Shown here: positions 33,175-42,955 of the stretch, piece by piece | How the letters are laid out: every line of letters starts with the position of its first letter | Position numbering within the stretch: the stretch's first letter is position 1 | Assembly: GCF_900115825.1 (NCBI RefSeq) | Contig: NZ_FOXW01000003.1 | Location: 186,001-250,000, forward strand | Origin: Desemzia incerta | GTDB taxonomy: Bacteria > Bacillota > Bacilli > Lactobacillales > Carnobacteriaceae | DNA: 64,000 bases | Reading direction: 5' to 3' | The notes under the pieces: model-generated | What the model was told of the DNA's origin: nothing | Seen by the model: only the letters and a program-made list of their open reading frames with translations | The model's database searches: none | Program-made: the position numbers and the translations under genes

Positions 33175-34488
33175 TTACTTTCTACGGCGCGTAATCAAGC
33201 GTATTGGAGTCCCTTCAAAACTAAAGGTATCTCGCAAACGATTTTCTAAATAACGAGCGTAAGAGAAATGCATCATTTCTGGTTCATTAACGAACACTAC
33301 AAATGTAGGTGGTTTGGTAGCCACTTGAGTTGCATAGTAAATCTTCAGACGTTTTCCTTTGTCTGTAGGCGTCGGGTTCATAGCTACTGCATCCAAGATC
33401 ACTTCGTTTAACGTAGATGATTGGATTCGCAATCTTTGGTTTTGGCTTACTCTGCTGATCAATTCTGGTAATTGGTGCAAGCGTTGTTTCGTTAAAGCAG
33501 AAACATAAATGATCGGAGCATAGCTCAAGTACGCGAATTCTTCACGGATATTATCCTCAAAAGTCTTCATCGTCTTTGTATCTTTCTCGATCGCATCCCA
33601 CTTGTTCACTAAAATAATGATTCCTTTACCAGCTTCATGCGCGTATCCTGCAACCTTCTTATCTTGCTCTCTAATGCCTTCTTCAGCATTCAACACGCAA
33701 AGGACAACATCTGACCGTTCGATCGCTCTAAGGGCTCTTAAAACACTATATTTCTCTGTATTCTCATAGACCTTCCCTTTTTTACGAATCCCGGCAGTAT
33801 CGATCATCACAAATTCTTCTCCGTCTTTAGACGTGAAAGAGGTATCGATCGCATCTCTTGTTGTTCCAGCTACATTAGAAACAATCACTCGTTCTTCTCC
33901 AAGAATGGCATTGACCAATGAAGATTTCCCAACATTCGGTCTTCCGATCAAGCTGAATTTAATGACTGAATCGTCGTATTCCTCTTCGCCTTCTTCTGGA
34001 AAATGCGTGATAGCTGCATCTAATAAGTCTCCCAATCCAATTCCATGACTTCCTGAAACTGGATACGGTTCTCCTAGTCCTAATGAATAGAAATCAAAAA
34101 TATCCGATCTCATCTCTGGATTATCCACTTTGTTCACCGCTAATAACACCGGCTTATTGCTGCGGTATAAAATTTGAGCTACATTTTCATCAGCATCTGT
34201 GACACCTTCTCTTGCACTCGTAAGAAAAATGATCACGTCTGCTTCTTCAATAGCGATTTCTGCTTGCTGTCTAATCTGTTCTAAAAAGGGTTCGTCCCCT
34301 ATATCAATTCCACCTGTATCAATCACATTAAATTCTTTTCCTAACCACTCTGCTGGAGAATATATCCGGTCACGGGTAACTCCTGCAATGTCTTCGACAA
34401 TAGAAACACGTTCTCCGACAATACGGTTAAAAATTGTTGATTTTCCTACATTTGGACGACCAACAATGGCGATTACTGGTTTTGCCAT
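33175..34488 (-). CDS. der: Ribosome-assembly GTPase Der (EngA)
   Basis: A 437-residue protein with two tandem GTPase domains and a C-terminal KH-like domain, needed for 50S subunit maturation. The first G1 is GRPNVGKST (10-18) with DTGG and NKVDNPE; the second is GRPNVGKSS near residue 183 with DTAGI and NKWD. The KH-like tail (about 350-437) ends [11 protein letters not shown]. Length and domain order match Bacillus EngA. A terminator lies between it and the upstream rpsA. Confidence 0.97.
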   Translation of the reverse strand: MAKPVIAIVGRPNVGKSTIFNRIVGERVSIVEDIAGVTRDRIYSPAEWLGKEFNVIDTGGIDIGDEPFLEQIRQQAEIAIEEADVIIFLTSAREGVTDADENVAQILYRSNKPVLLAVNKVDNPEMRSDIFDFYSLGLGEPYPVSGSHGIGLGDLLDAAITHFPEEGEEEYDDSVIKFSLIGRPNVGKSSLVNAILGEERVIVSNVAGTTRDAIDTSFTSKDGEEFVMIDTAGIRKKGKVYENTEKYSVLRALRAIERSDVVLCVLNAEEGIREQDKKVAGYAHEAGKGIIILVNKWDAIEKDTKTMKTFEDNIREEFAYLSYAPIIYVSALTKQRLHQLPELISRVSQNQRLRIQSSTLNEVILDAVAMNPTPTDKGKRLKIYYATQVATKPPTFVVFVNEPEMMHFSYARYLENRLRDTFSFEGTPIRLITRRRK

Positions 34489-34607
34489 GTTCTAGCCTCC
34501 TCTTTTTCTACTTTTGTACTCTTACTAGTTTAGTTTAATTTGTGCAAAGTTGCAAACAACATTTGCAATTTAACGCGTTGTTTACGTTTTTATTTTGTTT
34601 TTAGCCA

Positions 34608-34643
34608 CAAAAAAGCATGTGGTCTCCATGGAAACCACATGCT
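34608..34643 (-). terminator. Terminator of rpsA
   Basis: AGCATGTGGT and ACCACATGCT form a ten-base-pair stem followed by TTTTTG on the minus strand, just after the rpsA stop. Confidence 0.88.
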
Positions 34644-34663
34644 CCTGTTGTTTATATGCTTGA

Positions 34664-35890
34664 TTACTCTTTTGAATCTTCCTCTTCAGTTGAGATATCT
34701 GCCAATTGGTCTCCAATCAAGTCTCCTAAAGTAAAGCCTGTTTCCTCTTCAACTTCGGGAACTTCTTCAGCTCTTGGTTCTTGATGGATACGTTCAGGTT
34801 TCTCTTCTAGAGCTTTGATACTTAGTGATAAGCGTTGTTCTTCAGGGCTGACAGACAACACTTTCACTTTGATTTTTTCTCCAACTGTTAATACTTCATG
34901 CGGAGTCGCAATGTGATTGTGGGAAATTTGAGAAATGTGAACCAAACCTTCAACACCTGGGAATACTTCAATGAAAGCTCCAAAGCTTGTTAAACGTTTA
35001 ACTTCACCTTCCAAGATCGCGCCTGCTGTAGCACGTTCTTCAATGTCATCCCATGGTCCAGGCAATGTTTCTTTGATAGATAAAGAAATACGGCCTTCTT
35101 CTTTATTTACAGAAAGAATTTTGACTTGTACTTCTTCTCCAACAGTCAATTCATCGCTAGGCTCATTGACATGGCCATATGAAATTTCAGAAATGTGAAC
35201 CAAACCGTCCACTCCGCCAAGATCGATGAAAGCACCAAAGTTAGTCAAACGAGCTACTGTACCTGTAACCGTTTCTCCTTCAACTAAGTTAGCCAACACT
35301 TCTTCTTTCTTCGCTTCATTTTCTGCTTCTGCGACTGCTTTATGAGATAAAATCAAACGATTTTCGCTTGGTTCAATCTCAATGATCTTAAAGGTCATGG
35401 TTTTTCCTTTGTATTCTGAAAAGTCATCTACAAAGAAAACTTCTACCATAGAAGCTGGCACAAAACCGCGTACTCCAACATCTACAACAAGTCCGCCTTT
35501 AACAACGTTCGTTACTGGAGCCTCAATAATATTACCTTCTTCGTAATCTTTTTGGATTTTTTCCCAAACTTTTTTTGCCTCGATACGGCGTTTAGATAAC
35601 AAATAGCTGCCGTTTTCTTTGTCTTTGCTCTCTTTGATCACGACAAGATCCATTTTATCGCCAACTTTGATCACGTCTGAAACATTTTCAAAAGGTGACG
35701 CTGACAATTCGTTGTGGGGAATAACGCCTTCTAATCCGCCGCCTAATCCCACGATTGCCTGTTTGTTTTCATCAATCGCTAAAACTTCACCTTCAACGAT
35801 ATCTCCAATGCTGATTTCCTCAACGTCTTTCATAACATCTGACATAGATTGTTGTTCTTCAACTTCATGTACATTCTCATTTTCTGTCAT
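34664..35890 (-). CDS. rpsA: 30S ribosomal protein S1 homologue
   Basis: A 408-residue protein with four S1 RNA-binding domains (approximately 28-100, 115-180, 200-270 and 285-355), e.g. GTVARLTNFGAFIDLGGVDGLVHISEIS and GEVKRLTSFGAFIEVFPGVEGLVHISQIS. It is the short Gram-positive S1 (Bacillus YpfD) with an acidic C-terminal tail rather than the six-domain E. coli form. It lies 103 bases downstream of cmk, the conserved cmk-rpsA pair. Confidence 0.94.
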   Translation of the reverse strand: MTENENVHEVEEQQSMSDVMKDVEEISIGDIVEGEVLAIDENKQAIVGLGGGLEGVIPHNELSASPFENVSDVIKVGDKMDLVVIKESKDKENGSYLLSKRRIEAKKVWEKIQKDYEEGNIIEAPVTNVVKGGLVVDVGVRGFVPASMVEVFFVDDFSEYKGKTMTFKIIEIEPSENRLILSHKAVAEAENEAKKEEVLANLVEGETVTGTVARLTNFGAFIDLGGVDGLVHISEISYGHVNEPSDELTVGEEVQVKILSVNKEEGRISLSIKETLPGPWDDIEERATAGAILEGEVKRLTSFGAFIEVFPGVEGLVHISQISHNHIATPHEVLTVGEKIKVKVLSVSPEEQRLSLSIKALEEKPERIHQEPRAEEVPEVEEETGFTLGDLIGDQLADISTEEEDSKE

Positions 35891-35993
35891 GTGGCATCCT
35901 CCTAATAACGAAATAAATCCTACACATATTATTTTACCTAATCATTAGTAAGAATGCCAATAAAAGAACTGTAATTTTGAAAAAAGATTACAA

Positions 35994-36665
35994 TTAGATT
36001 AATTTTTGAATAATTTCTTTCATTCTACCTACTACTTCATCAATCGATAAACTGGTAGTATCCAGCAAAACTGCATCATCTGCTTGGACTAGAGGCGATA
36101 CCTCACGATGAGAATCTTTATAATCGCGATCTTCGATTTCTTTTTGCAAGACTTCTAAAGGAGTTTCGATTCCTTTGCTGATATTTTCTTTGTATCTTCT
36201 TTCTGCTCTTTCTTTTGCACTAGCTACAAGGAAAATCTTTACCTCAGCATCCGGCAATACAGCCGTTCCAATATCTCTTCCATCCATAACGATGCCGCCT
36301 GCTTCTGCGATCACTTGTTGGCGGCGCACTAATTCTTCGCGAACGCCTTTATGAGCTGATACAGCTGAAACCGCATTTGTTACATCTGGTTGTCTGATGT
36401 CAGTCGTTACATTTTCACCATTTAAGAATACTTTTTGCTGATTTCCATCTGGTTCAAAAGTAATGTCCGTATCTTTTAAAAGAGCTACCAGTTTACTCTC
36501 GTCTTCTACATCTACGTCGTGTCTTAACGCTTGCAGTGTCAGAACTCTGTACATGGCTCCCGTATCACAGTAAATGTAATTTAAATCACTTGCTAAAATT
36601 TTTGCTACTGTACTTTTACCAGCGGAAGCCGGTCCATCTATCGCTATTCTCAACTTTTTATCCAC
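35994..36665 (-). CDS. cmk: Cytidylate kinase
   Basis: A 223-residue kinase phosphorylating CMP and dCMP with ATP. The P-loop is [14 protein letters not shown] near residues 8-21; [22 protein letters not shown] and the catalytic [15 protein letters not shown] are typical. The start is GTG at 36665 with AAGGA six bases upstream. It precedes rpsA and probably forms one transcript with it. A terminator upstream isolates it from ypbE. Confidence 0.97.
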   Translation of the reverse strand: MDKKLRIAIDGPASAGKSTVAKILASDLNYIYCDTGAMYRVLTLQALRHDVDVEDESKLVALLKDTDITFEPDGNQQKVFLNGENVTTDIRQPDVTNAVSAVSAHKGVREELVRRQQVIAEAGGIVMDGRDIGTAVLPDAEVKIFLVASAKERAERRYKENISKGIETPLEVLQKEIEDRDYKDSHREVSPLVQADDAVLLDTTSLSIDEVVGRMKEIIQKLI

Positions 36666-36772
36666 TTAAGTTCCTTCTTTCTTCCAAAAAATGTCCTTGA
36701 TCAGCAGTATAGCTGCCAAGCTGTTTTCTTTACTGAGCTTTGTACAGACCATTAGGTTGATTTGCACAAAAA

Positions 36773-36804
36773 TAAAGAGCTGAGACGATGATCTCAACTC
36801 TTTA
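36773..36804 (-). terminator. Terminator of ypbE
   Basis: AAAGAGCTGAGA and TCTCAACTCTTT pair with one wobble over a short loop, directly after the LysM gene. Confidence 0.8.
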
Positions 36805-36812
36805 ATGCTTCA

Positions 36813-37454
36813 CTATTTTACCATTAGAACGGTACCTACTGCAACTTCATCTGTTGTCAAACCGTTTAAAGTTTTTAATTGATCTGTTGACATTCCATGA
36901 TTTAACGCAATTCGGTATAAATTATCTCCTGGTTTTACAGTGTACGTCTTTGATGCGTCAGCAGGTTTAGATTCCGCAGCTTGAGAAGATTCAGTTGCTT
37001 CACTTTCTTCAACTGGTTTGGATTCGCTCTCCACTGCTTGAGAAGATTCTATTTCTTTAGAAGATTCGCTGGAAGCAGCTTGTGAACTTTCACTTTTTTC
37101 TTCAGCAGCTTCTGTTTCTTTGGATTCAGATTTAGATTCGCTGGATTCTTTTTCCGGTTGTTTTTCTTCACTGTTGTCGGCTTCATTTTCTTTTACGATT
37201 AAAGTTTCAGATTCAGATTCGGCTGCCGTAGTATCTTGGTCGTTATAGGTATACCATAAATAAACACCCGTTGGTAATATAATAAAAAGGGCTAAAAATA
37301 TCCATAATGATTTCAATACAGGCGATATTGCTTTATCAGCTTTTTTTCTTTCAGTTCTAGAATAATTGCCGTTTGTATATCCCTCATCTTCGTCAAATTT
37401 GCGAGACCATAACTCATCCGCATCATTTGAATGACCTTTTTTCTTTCTGGCCAT
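36813..37454 (-). CDS. ypbE: LysM-domain membrane protein, YpbE-like
   Basis: A 213-residue protein: basic and acidic cytosolic part (1-50), one membrane helix (about 51-72), a long extracellular Ser/Glu-rich linker (about 80-165) and a C-terminal LysM peptidoglycan-binding domain (YTVKPGDNLYRIALNHGMS, about 170-213). The cytosolic part contains SRTERK at 32-37, matching the SRxxRK motif described for GpsB-binding proteins including Bacillus YpbE. I chose the ATG at 37454, six bases after GAGAGGG. It follows recQ by 59 bases as in Bacillus. Confidence 0.85.
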   Translation of the reverse strand: MARKKKGHSNDADELWSRKFDEDEGYTNGNYSRTERKKADKAISPVLKSLWIFLALFIILPTGVYLWYTYNDQDTTAAESESETLIVKENEADNSEEKQPEKESSESKSESKETEAAEEKSESSQAASSESSKEIESSQAVESESKPVEESEATESSQAAESKPADASKTYTVKPGDNLYRIALNHGMSTDQLKTLNGLTTDEVAVGTVLMVK

Positions 37455-37513
37455 GTACATCCCTCTCCTTTCTAATTTCATGATTATTATAGCATAGGAT
37501 CTCTGTCATTTCC

Positions 37514-38971
37514 TTATAAATTTTCCAACAAAAATAGGTCATTTAGCGTATTTTGCCACTCTTTTTTGAACTCTTTATGACTATTTACTTGATTTTCTTC
37601 ACTGGTTTGATATTTTTCCAAGTCTAATCCGCACGAAGAACAGCAGATTTCCGGTTTCTGCGTTAACGTTTCTTCAAAATAATGCAGCAGCAACTCACGC
37701 TTGCACTCAGGAGACTGGATGTAATGAATCATAAAGTACAATTGATTCTGTTTTACTTTTCGCTGCAGCTCCATTTGCCTTTTGACCTCTTGCAGCGGCC
37801 GCTTCAATTCTATAAACGAACTCAATAATTGCTTGTGGCTATCTTCATTCGGAAACAAATCCAATTTAGACGGATCTCGATAAACCATTTCAATCACATC
37901 TTCACTCGGCAAAGCTTCCTCTTGAAAACGTTGATGGATATAGTGGTCTCCTTGCTCATAGAACAATAAAGCCACACTAGGCTGGCCATCTCGACCTGCT
38001 CTCCCGATTTCCTGCAAGTAAGCTTCAGGGCTGGCTGGCAAGTGATAATGGAATACAAATCGAATATTGTTTTTATTGATCCCCATACCAAACGCACTAG
38101 TTGCACAAATAACATCTATTGCCCCTTGGATAAATTGGTGCTGGATCTTGATTTTGTCTCCTGTTTCTAAACTAGAATGGTAGCTTTCTGCCGCCAACGA
38201 GGTCTGAGAACGAATCAATAAAGCAATCTCATCCGCCATTTTCTTACTCGAGAAATAAATGATCCCTGGTTTGCTGATTTTTTGCACCATTTCAATCACT
38301 AACTCATTCTTATGCGCATGATTCTCGCACTGGATCGTCCCCAACGAAATATTTGGCCGGTTCACCGAGTAAAGGATTTGGTGCGTATCATCCGGCAACA
38401 ACTGTAAGCTCGTGAGAATCTCTTCTCTGACTCGCGGAGTTGCAGTAGCCGTCAACGCCATAGTCAAAGGATTTCCTAAAGCTTTTCTGATTTGACCTAA
38501 ACTGGAATACTCTGGTCTGAAATCCATCCCCCATTGAGAAATACAATGCGCTTCATCGATCACGAACAAACTGATTGAAATGGTTTTTAAAGCTTCCAAT
38601 ACTTGAGGCTGCAACAACATCTCAGGCGACAAATAAATGAATTTGAATTGATGCAACTGTCTGAGTACTTGACGTTTATGATTTGGAGAGAGCAAACTGT
38701 TTAAAGCCACGACTCTTTTTTCTCCATTCATTTTCAATTGTTCTACTTGGTCTTGCATCAATGAAATCAAAGGAGAAACAATGATAGCCGTTCCATTGGT
38801 AGCATAGCCAGTCAGCTGATAACAGATGGATTTTCCAGTACCTGTCGGCAGCATAACTAGGGTATTCTTGCCAGATAAGGCAGCTCTTATCGTTTCTTCT
38901 TGCCCTTCTCTAAAGGTGTCATATCCAAATTTGAGCTTCAGCAACTCATGAATATCCACTTTACTATCCAT
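37514..38971 (-). CDS. recQ: RecQ-family DNA helicase (short form)
   Basis: A 485-residue superfamily 2 helicase unwinding 3'-tailed DNA. Motif 0 FREGQEETIRA, Walker A LPTGTGKSICYQ, the DEAH box DEAHCISQWGMDFRPEY and motif VI QEIGRAGRDGQP are present, followed by a zinc-type region with the cysteines of CKRELLLHYF and CCSSCGLDL. The winged-helix and HRDC regions are reduced or absent, as in Bacillus RecS. The ATG at 38971 follows AGGAGG and overlaps the end of ypbB by eight bases, giving coupled translation. Confidence 0.93.
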   Translation of the reverse strand: MDSKVDIHELLKLKFGYDTFREGQEETIRAALSGKNTLVMLPTGTGKSICYQLTGYATNGTAIIVSPLISLMQDQVEQLKMNGEKRVVALNSLLSPNHKRQVLRQLHQFKFIYLSPEMLLQPQVLEALKTISISLFVIDEAHCISQWGMDFRPEYSSLGQIRKALGNPLTMALTATATPRVREEILTSLQLLPDDTHQILYSVNRPNISLGTIQCENHAHKNELVIEMVQKISKPGIIYFSSKKMADEIALLIRSQTSLAAESYHSSLETGDKIKIQHQFIQGAIDVICATSAFGMGINKNNIRFVFHYHLPASPEAYLQEIGRAGRDGQPSVALLFYEQGDHYIHQRFQEEALPSEDVIEMVYRDPSKLDLFPNEDSHKQLLSSFIELKRPLQEVKRQMELQRKVKQNQLYFMIHYIQSPECKRELLLHYFEETLTQKPEICCSSCGLDLEKYQTSEENQVNSHKEFKKEWQNTLNDLFLLENL

Positions 38972-40031
38972 TTTTTCTCCTCCTTTCAATCTGGATCAAT
39001 CGAAACCACAAAAATTCCATTGCCGGAATTTTTTCCTGCATGTCTTTAAATGTGTATGCAGGATTTTCATTCATCAGGTCTTCTGCTATTTGGTAAATTT
39101 CTTTTGGAATAAAAGGTTTGATGTCTACCTTGGGAAACAGTATAACCCACTCAATAAGGTGTTCAGAGACCGTACTTTTTTTCAAGTTGCGCAAATTCGT
39201 AACTTGTTCCAATGAATACCCTTTTTGAATCAGCTGAATCGTTTCTTTAGCGCTTTTAGACAGACTGTTGTCATTTTGTTCCATGATTTCTTTCAGAATC
39301 GAATAGAACAAAGGAACTTCCGTTTGTTGTTTTGCTGTCAATTCCACCAGTTTGCTGAAGGTATCTGCTTCCCTCATACTAATTTCTAGTGCTTCTACAG
39401 ACATCCGTTCCGCAAGCTGTTTTTTGGTCAATCCGACAATTTGATGCCCGGACATCGACTGAGCAATGACGATTGCATTCTCGCTTTCTAATTGAGACAG
39501 CAGCAATTTCCATTCTTGTCCAAATTTCACAGCAGATTCCTGCACATCAGAACGTTGCTGCTTTAACCACTGTTTGGCCCACTGCTGGATAGCGCCGTTT
39601 TTTTCTAACGGAATATACCGTGAGTTGTTGTGTCGGATTTCTGAAAAGATTTGCGTTAAAAAATAAACTTTTTTCTGAAATTCTTGGACTGCACGCCCAT
39701 GAGTCATCCAACGCACTTTTGTGGGATAATAATGATGGGAAAAATACCGTTCTGCAGCCTCTTTGCCTTCAACAGTCTGTCGGTATTCGTCAATATCAGA
39801 ATTAAAAGTTACATACCCGACAGACACTAATTGATCTAATCTTTGAAAAAAAGCGTGCCGCACGATAGTTGGAAAAAAGCCAAAAAAACAGTCCAAACTA
39901 TAGTCTGCTGCACGATATAAAATAGAAGCTGTTTTTTTACCTTGTAATATATGAAAGACAGTAGACCCCTTTTTAGGCTGCTCAGTAGAAAACAGAGTCA
40001 GTATAAAATAATCTGTGTATGTAAGTGCCAT
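38964..40031 (-). CDS. ypbB: YpbB-like helix-turn-helix protein
   Basis: A 355-residue protein that precedes and overlaps recQ, as ypbB does in Bacillus. A helix-turn-helix segment (about 265-310; IQLIQKGYSLEQVTNLRNLKKSTVSEHLIEWVILF) matches the conserved C-terminal domain of the family; the rest is helical with no known motif. It may assist RecQ or bind DNA, but no function is established. AAGG lies upstream of the ATG. Confidence 0.8.
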   Translation of the reverse strand: MALTYTDYFILTLFSTEQPKKGSTVFHILQGKKTASILYRAADYSLDCFFGFFPTIVRHAFFQRLDQLVSVGYVTFNSDIDEYRQTVEGKEAAERYFSHHYYPTKVRWMTHGRAVQEFQKKVYFLTQIFSEIRHNNSRYIPLEKNGAIQQWAKQWLKQQRSDVQESAVKFGQEWKLLLSQLESENAIVIAQSMSGHQIVGLTKKQLAERMSVEALEISMREADTFSKLVELTAKQQTEVPLFYSILKEIMEQNDNSLSKSAKETIQLIQKGYSLEQVTNLRNLKKSTVSEHLIEWVILFPKVDIKPFIPKEIYQIAEDLMNENPAYTFKDMQEKIPAMEFLWFRLIQIERRRKNG

Positions 40032-40143
40032 ATTTTTTTCCAGCCTTTACGTATTAAAAATTTCTGTTGCATGAACTTATAATTTTCTGTTCTTTACACT
40101 ACTATACCAAAATTACAGATAAAATAGGCTTTTAAACAAAAAA

Positions 40144-40176
40144 AAACTAAAAACCGCTAAAAGCGATCTTTAGTTT
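40144..40176 (-). terminator. Probable terminator of ribU
   Basis: AAACTAAA and TTTAGTTT flank an inner CGCT/AGCG stem; on the minus strand a long T-run follows. Confidence 0.65.
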
Positions 40177-40199
40177 CTCGTATGTTAAAAGTCTATTTG

Positions 40200-40793
40200 T
40201 TATTTTGCAGTGTTTAGTTTATATAACCCATTGCGTAAAAGCCAAGGTTTTAATTTTCCGAAAAGAACAATAAATACCACACTGATCAAAAACCCTTTAG
40301 CTAAATTGAACGGCAGTACCCCATATAGCACGTATTGCATCATTGGTCCTAAATCAAAGTTTAACACCCACATATAAAGTGGTGCAACAACGTAATAGTT
40401 CAGAACAGACAATACTGCAGTCAACGTCAGCGTACCAGCCACGCTGCCTAGGATCAAATTGTTTAAAGATGTTCCTTTCTTACGTACGACCCAGTAGAGC
40501 GGAAGCAAATAAGAGACTGACGCGACAAAACTTGTAAGGTCTCCGATTGGAAATCCAGCATCTCCACCCGTTTGTACATAATGTAAAAGACTTCGGATAA
40601 AGGCGATGGCGATACCACCAACCGGTCCATATAAGAACATGCCAATGATACTTGGCATATCACTAAAGTCTACTTTCAAAAAAGAGACTCCTGGTACGAT
40701 GGGAAAAGAGAAATTAATCAATATAAAAGACATAGCGCCTAATATAGCGATCCCCACCATTTTCTTCGTGTTACTTGTAGATCTTGTTTGCAT
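40200..40793 (-). CDS. ribU: Riboflavin ECF transporter substrate-binding subunit RibU
   Basis: A 197-residue integral membrane protein with about five or six helices, the S-component that binds riboflavin for an energy-coupling factor transporter. Typical elements are MSFILINFSFPIVPGVSFLKVDFSDMPSIIGMFLYGPVGG and GDAGFPIGDLTSFVASVSYLLPLY. The ATP-binding and T subunits are shared and encoded elsewhere. Its upstream FMN riboswitch confirms the flavin assignment. The ATG at 40793 has AGGAGG upstream; the ORF extension to 40829 is not needed. No riboflavin synthesis gene is present nearby. Confidence 0.95.
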   Translation of the reverse strand: MQTRSTSNTKKMVGIAILGAMSFILINFSFPIVPGVSFLKVDFSDMPSIIGMFLYGPVGGIAIAFIRSLLHYVQTGGDAGFPIGDLTSFVASVSYLLPLYWVVRKKGTSLNNLILGSVAGTLTLTAVLSVLNYYVVAPLYMWVLNFDLGPMMQYVLYGVLPFNLAKGFLISVVFIVLFGKLKPWLLRNGLYKLNTAK

Positions 40794-40852
40794 AAAAATC
40801 CTCCTAAAAGGATTCATCAGCATGAGCATCTTGCGGTTAAAGAGAATAGAAA

Positions 40853-40899
40853 TAAAAAATGCTCCGTCTGCTTTTCTTCAGAATAGCAAACAGAGCATT
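40853..40899 (-). terminator. Riboswitch expression-platform terminator
   Basis: On the minus strand AATGCTCTGTTTGCT pairs with AGCAGACGGAGCATT, with a T-run after it. It lies between the FMN aptamer and ribU, where a flavin-controlled terminator is expected. Confidence 0.85.
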
Positions 40900-40923
40900 G
40901 AATATATCACAATTCAAATAACC

Positions 40924-41043
40924 CCATCTTCTTTATCCAGACTTTACTGTCGGTACTGGAATTACACCAGTTCAACCAAACAAGACATTTGGCTCGTGGA
41001 CTTTACCACCGGTCGGGAATTACACCCTGCCCCTGAAGACGAA
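40924..41043 (-). promoter_or_regulatory. FMN riboswitch (RFN element) upstream of ribU
   Basis: The minus strand contains the conserved RFN segments in order: CTTCAGGGGCAGGGTG, AATTCCCGACCGGTGGTA, AAGTCCACGAGC, GAACTGGTGTAATTCCAG, TACCGACAGTAAAGTCTGG and the closing AAGAAGATG. When FMN binds, the downstream terminator should form and lower riboflavin uptake. The whole control region plus promoter accounts for the 320 bases between resE and ribU. Confidence 0.97.
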
Positions 41044-41072
41044 TCAATATTTTATTTTTTTATTCACTTATG

Positions 41073-41101
41073 ATTATACGACAGTCGTCATTAAAAAACA
41101 A
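41073..41101 (-). promoter_or_regulatory. Promoter of the riboswitch-ribU transcript
   Basis: TTGTTT, a 17-base spacer and a perfect TATAAT (complement of 41073-41078) lie about 30 bases before the aptamer, in the space after the kinase stop. Confidence 0.7.
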
Positions 41102-41116
41102 GCTTTTACTTACTTT

Positions 41117-42943
41117 TTATTCGTTTAAAAAATCATTGTCCATAATTTGTTCTTTTTCATCAATATACGGCATGTGCACAATGAAACTAGTACCTACATC
41201 CATTTCACTTTTCACTTCGACGTAACCACTGTGAGCTTCAACAATATTTTTCACGAGCGATAATCCTATCCCCGTTCCAATTCGATTGTCTCTTTGAGAA
41301 GCTCTGGACTTGTCTGCTTTATAGAAACGCTCAAAAACAAATGGCACATCTTCTTCTGGAATCCCAGTCCCGTTGTCTTGCACTTCCATCAACACTTCGT
41401 CAACGATAGTGTCCAAATAGACACTAATTTTCACTTGACCTTCTTCTCTGTCAGCCATAATAGTATGACGAATAGCGTTGTTGATCAGATTAACAAAGAC
41501 TTGGTCCATTTTATCTCTATCCATAAAGTAATTTTCCAGTGTGGGCTGTATTTCTAAACTCAATGTTACATTCCCATTGGAAGCCATAGTACTGAAGCGT
41601 GAAAATAATTGGTTGAAAAACTTCGATAAGCTCACCTTAGTTTTTTCAAGAGTAATATACCCAGACTCTACACGAGATAAATCCAACATTTCATTTACCA
41701 TGCGGTTCATTCGACGTGATTCTTCTCCAATAATTTTAGCCATTTCATGTTTTTCTTCCACTGTTTCTGCAACATCATCTACGATTGCTTCACTATACCC
41801 TTGGATCATAACTAATGGTGTTCTCAGCTCATGAGATACATTATTGATAAAGTCGACTCTCATCGTATCTAATCGTCTCTCTTGAGTCACATCTTGCACA
41901 GAAACCAGAACTCCACGCACATTCTCAATCGTTTCATCAAATAAAGGAATGATATAAACTTCATAATAAAAGTCGTTGGCAGAATGCTTGAAATGAATCT
42001 TTTCTGAATTGGAAATCACTTCTTGGATTTTTTCCTCTAAGAATTGAGGAACACGTACATCTTCTGGAAGATACCCTTGCTCAGAATTTTCTAAAAATTC
42101 TTCTCCGCTCGGATTCGACATCAGCAAGGTTTTATCTTGATTGTAGTACAAGATTCCTGTGGTGATATTTGTAACGATGTTTTCCAACAATTCTTTCTCT
42201 TGACGTGTTGCAGCACCGCTGGTTTCAAGTGAACGAGCCATTTTGTTCATTGCTAGTCCTAATTGCGATAACTCATCTTTATGTCGGACTTGAGCTTTAC
42301 GACTAAAATCATTTGTTGCATAATCAAAAGCAATATCTCGCAGCTCTGTGATAGGTTCGCCTAAGCGTTTTTTCAAAAAATAAAACAACCAGACACCCAC
42401 TATCAAATAAAGGATGACGATGATGATGATCCAATCTCTAAAATTGCTTTGCAGCTCATTCAAGAAAAGCAGGTCCCCAAATGATATCAGCAACATTCCC
42501 TCTCCGGCTGCTTCAAATTTGAACAACCGCATAATAAAGGGTGTGAATATTTGATTTTCTTGACGGATCGTCTTCACCACTTGAGCATTCTCTCTAGCTT
42601 GTAAACTAGACAATACATCTGGATCCTTGATTACTTTTGTTTGAAAAGATGTTAAATCTTCCTCTAAGTCTACTTGACTGGCCAAATCTTCATCTAAAAA
42701 AACTCTGTATTCTATATGATTTGTGGCAATATTTATACTATCCAGCTGCTCTAAAAAAGATTCTGAATCGGTTTCTGCATAACCCTCAACTTGTTGGATT
42801 GTTTTTTCAAATTCACGAATATAACTTTGCTCTAGGTCCTGATTATATAAGGAACGGAAAGCCAAAATACAAGTGAAGAAAAACAATCCAATGATCCCCA
42901 TAATGATCATCCATATTTTTGCAGATATGTTAGTGACTTTCAT
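41117..42943 (-). CDS. Sensor histidine kinase, ResE-like
   Basis: A 608-residue membrane kinase: helix (about 10-30), extracellular sensor domain (31-170), second helix (171-190), HAMP (about 192-245), PAS-like domain (about 250-355), dimerisation domain with phospho-acceptor His371 in FINNVSHELRTPL, and ATPase domain with the N-box VFVNLINNAIRH and DNGTGIPEEDVPFVFERFYK. It pairs with the response regulator 12 bases upstream. Position after rluB corresponds to Bacillus ResE, but the redox partner genes resABC are missing, so the signal may differ. No iron or cytochrome link is visible. Confidence 0.88.
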   Translation of the reverse strand: MKVTNISAKIWMIIMGIIGLFFFTCILAFRSLYNQDLEQSYIREFEKTIQQVEGYAETDSESFLEQLDSINIATNHIEYRVFLDEDLASQVDLEEDLTSFQTKVIKDPDVLSSLQARENAQVVKTIRQENQIFTPFIMRLFKFEAAGEGMLLISFGDLLFLNELQSNFRDWIIIIVILYLIVGVWLFYFLKKRLGEPITELRDIAFDYATNDFSRKAQVRHKDELSQLGLAMNKMARSLETSGAATRQEKELLENIVTNITTGILYYNQDKTLLMSNPSGEEFLENSEQGYLPEDVRVPQFLEEKIQEVISNSEKIHFKHSANDFYYEVYIIPLFDETIENVRGVLVSVQDVTQERRLDTMRVDFINNVSHELRTPLVMIQGYSEAIVDDVAETVEEKHEMAKIIGEESRRMNRMVNEMLDLSRVESGYITLEKTKVSLSKFFNQLFSRFSTMASNGNVTLSLEIQPTLENYFMDRDKMDQVFVNLINNAIRHTIMADREEGQVKISVYLDTIVDEVLMEVQDNGTGIPEEDVPFVFERFYKADKSRASQRDNRIGTGIGLSLVKNIVEAHSGYVEVKSEMDVGTSFIVHMPYIDEKEQIMDNDFLNE

Positions 42944-42955
42944 TGACTGATCGAC

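Noticed and set aside
40606-41073. 155-residue plus-strand ORF across ribU and the riboswitch
   Set aside because: It reads through the antisense of ribU and the FMN aptamer, both strongly identified on the minus strand.
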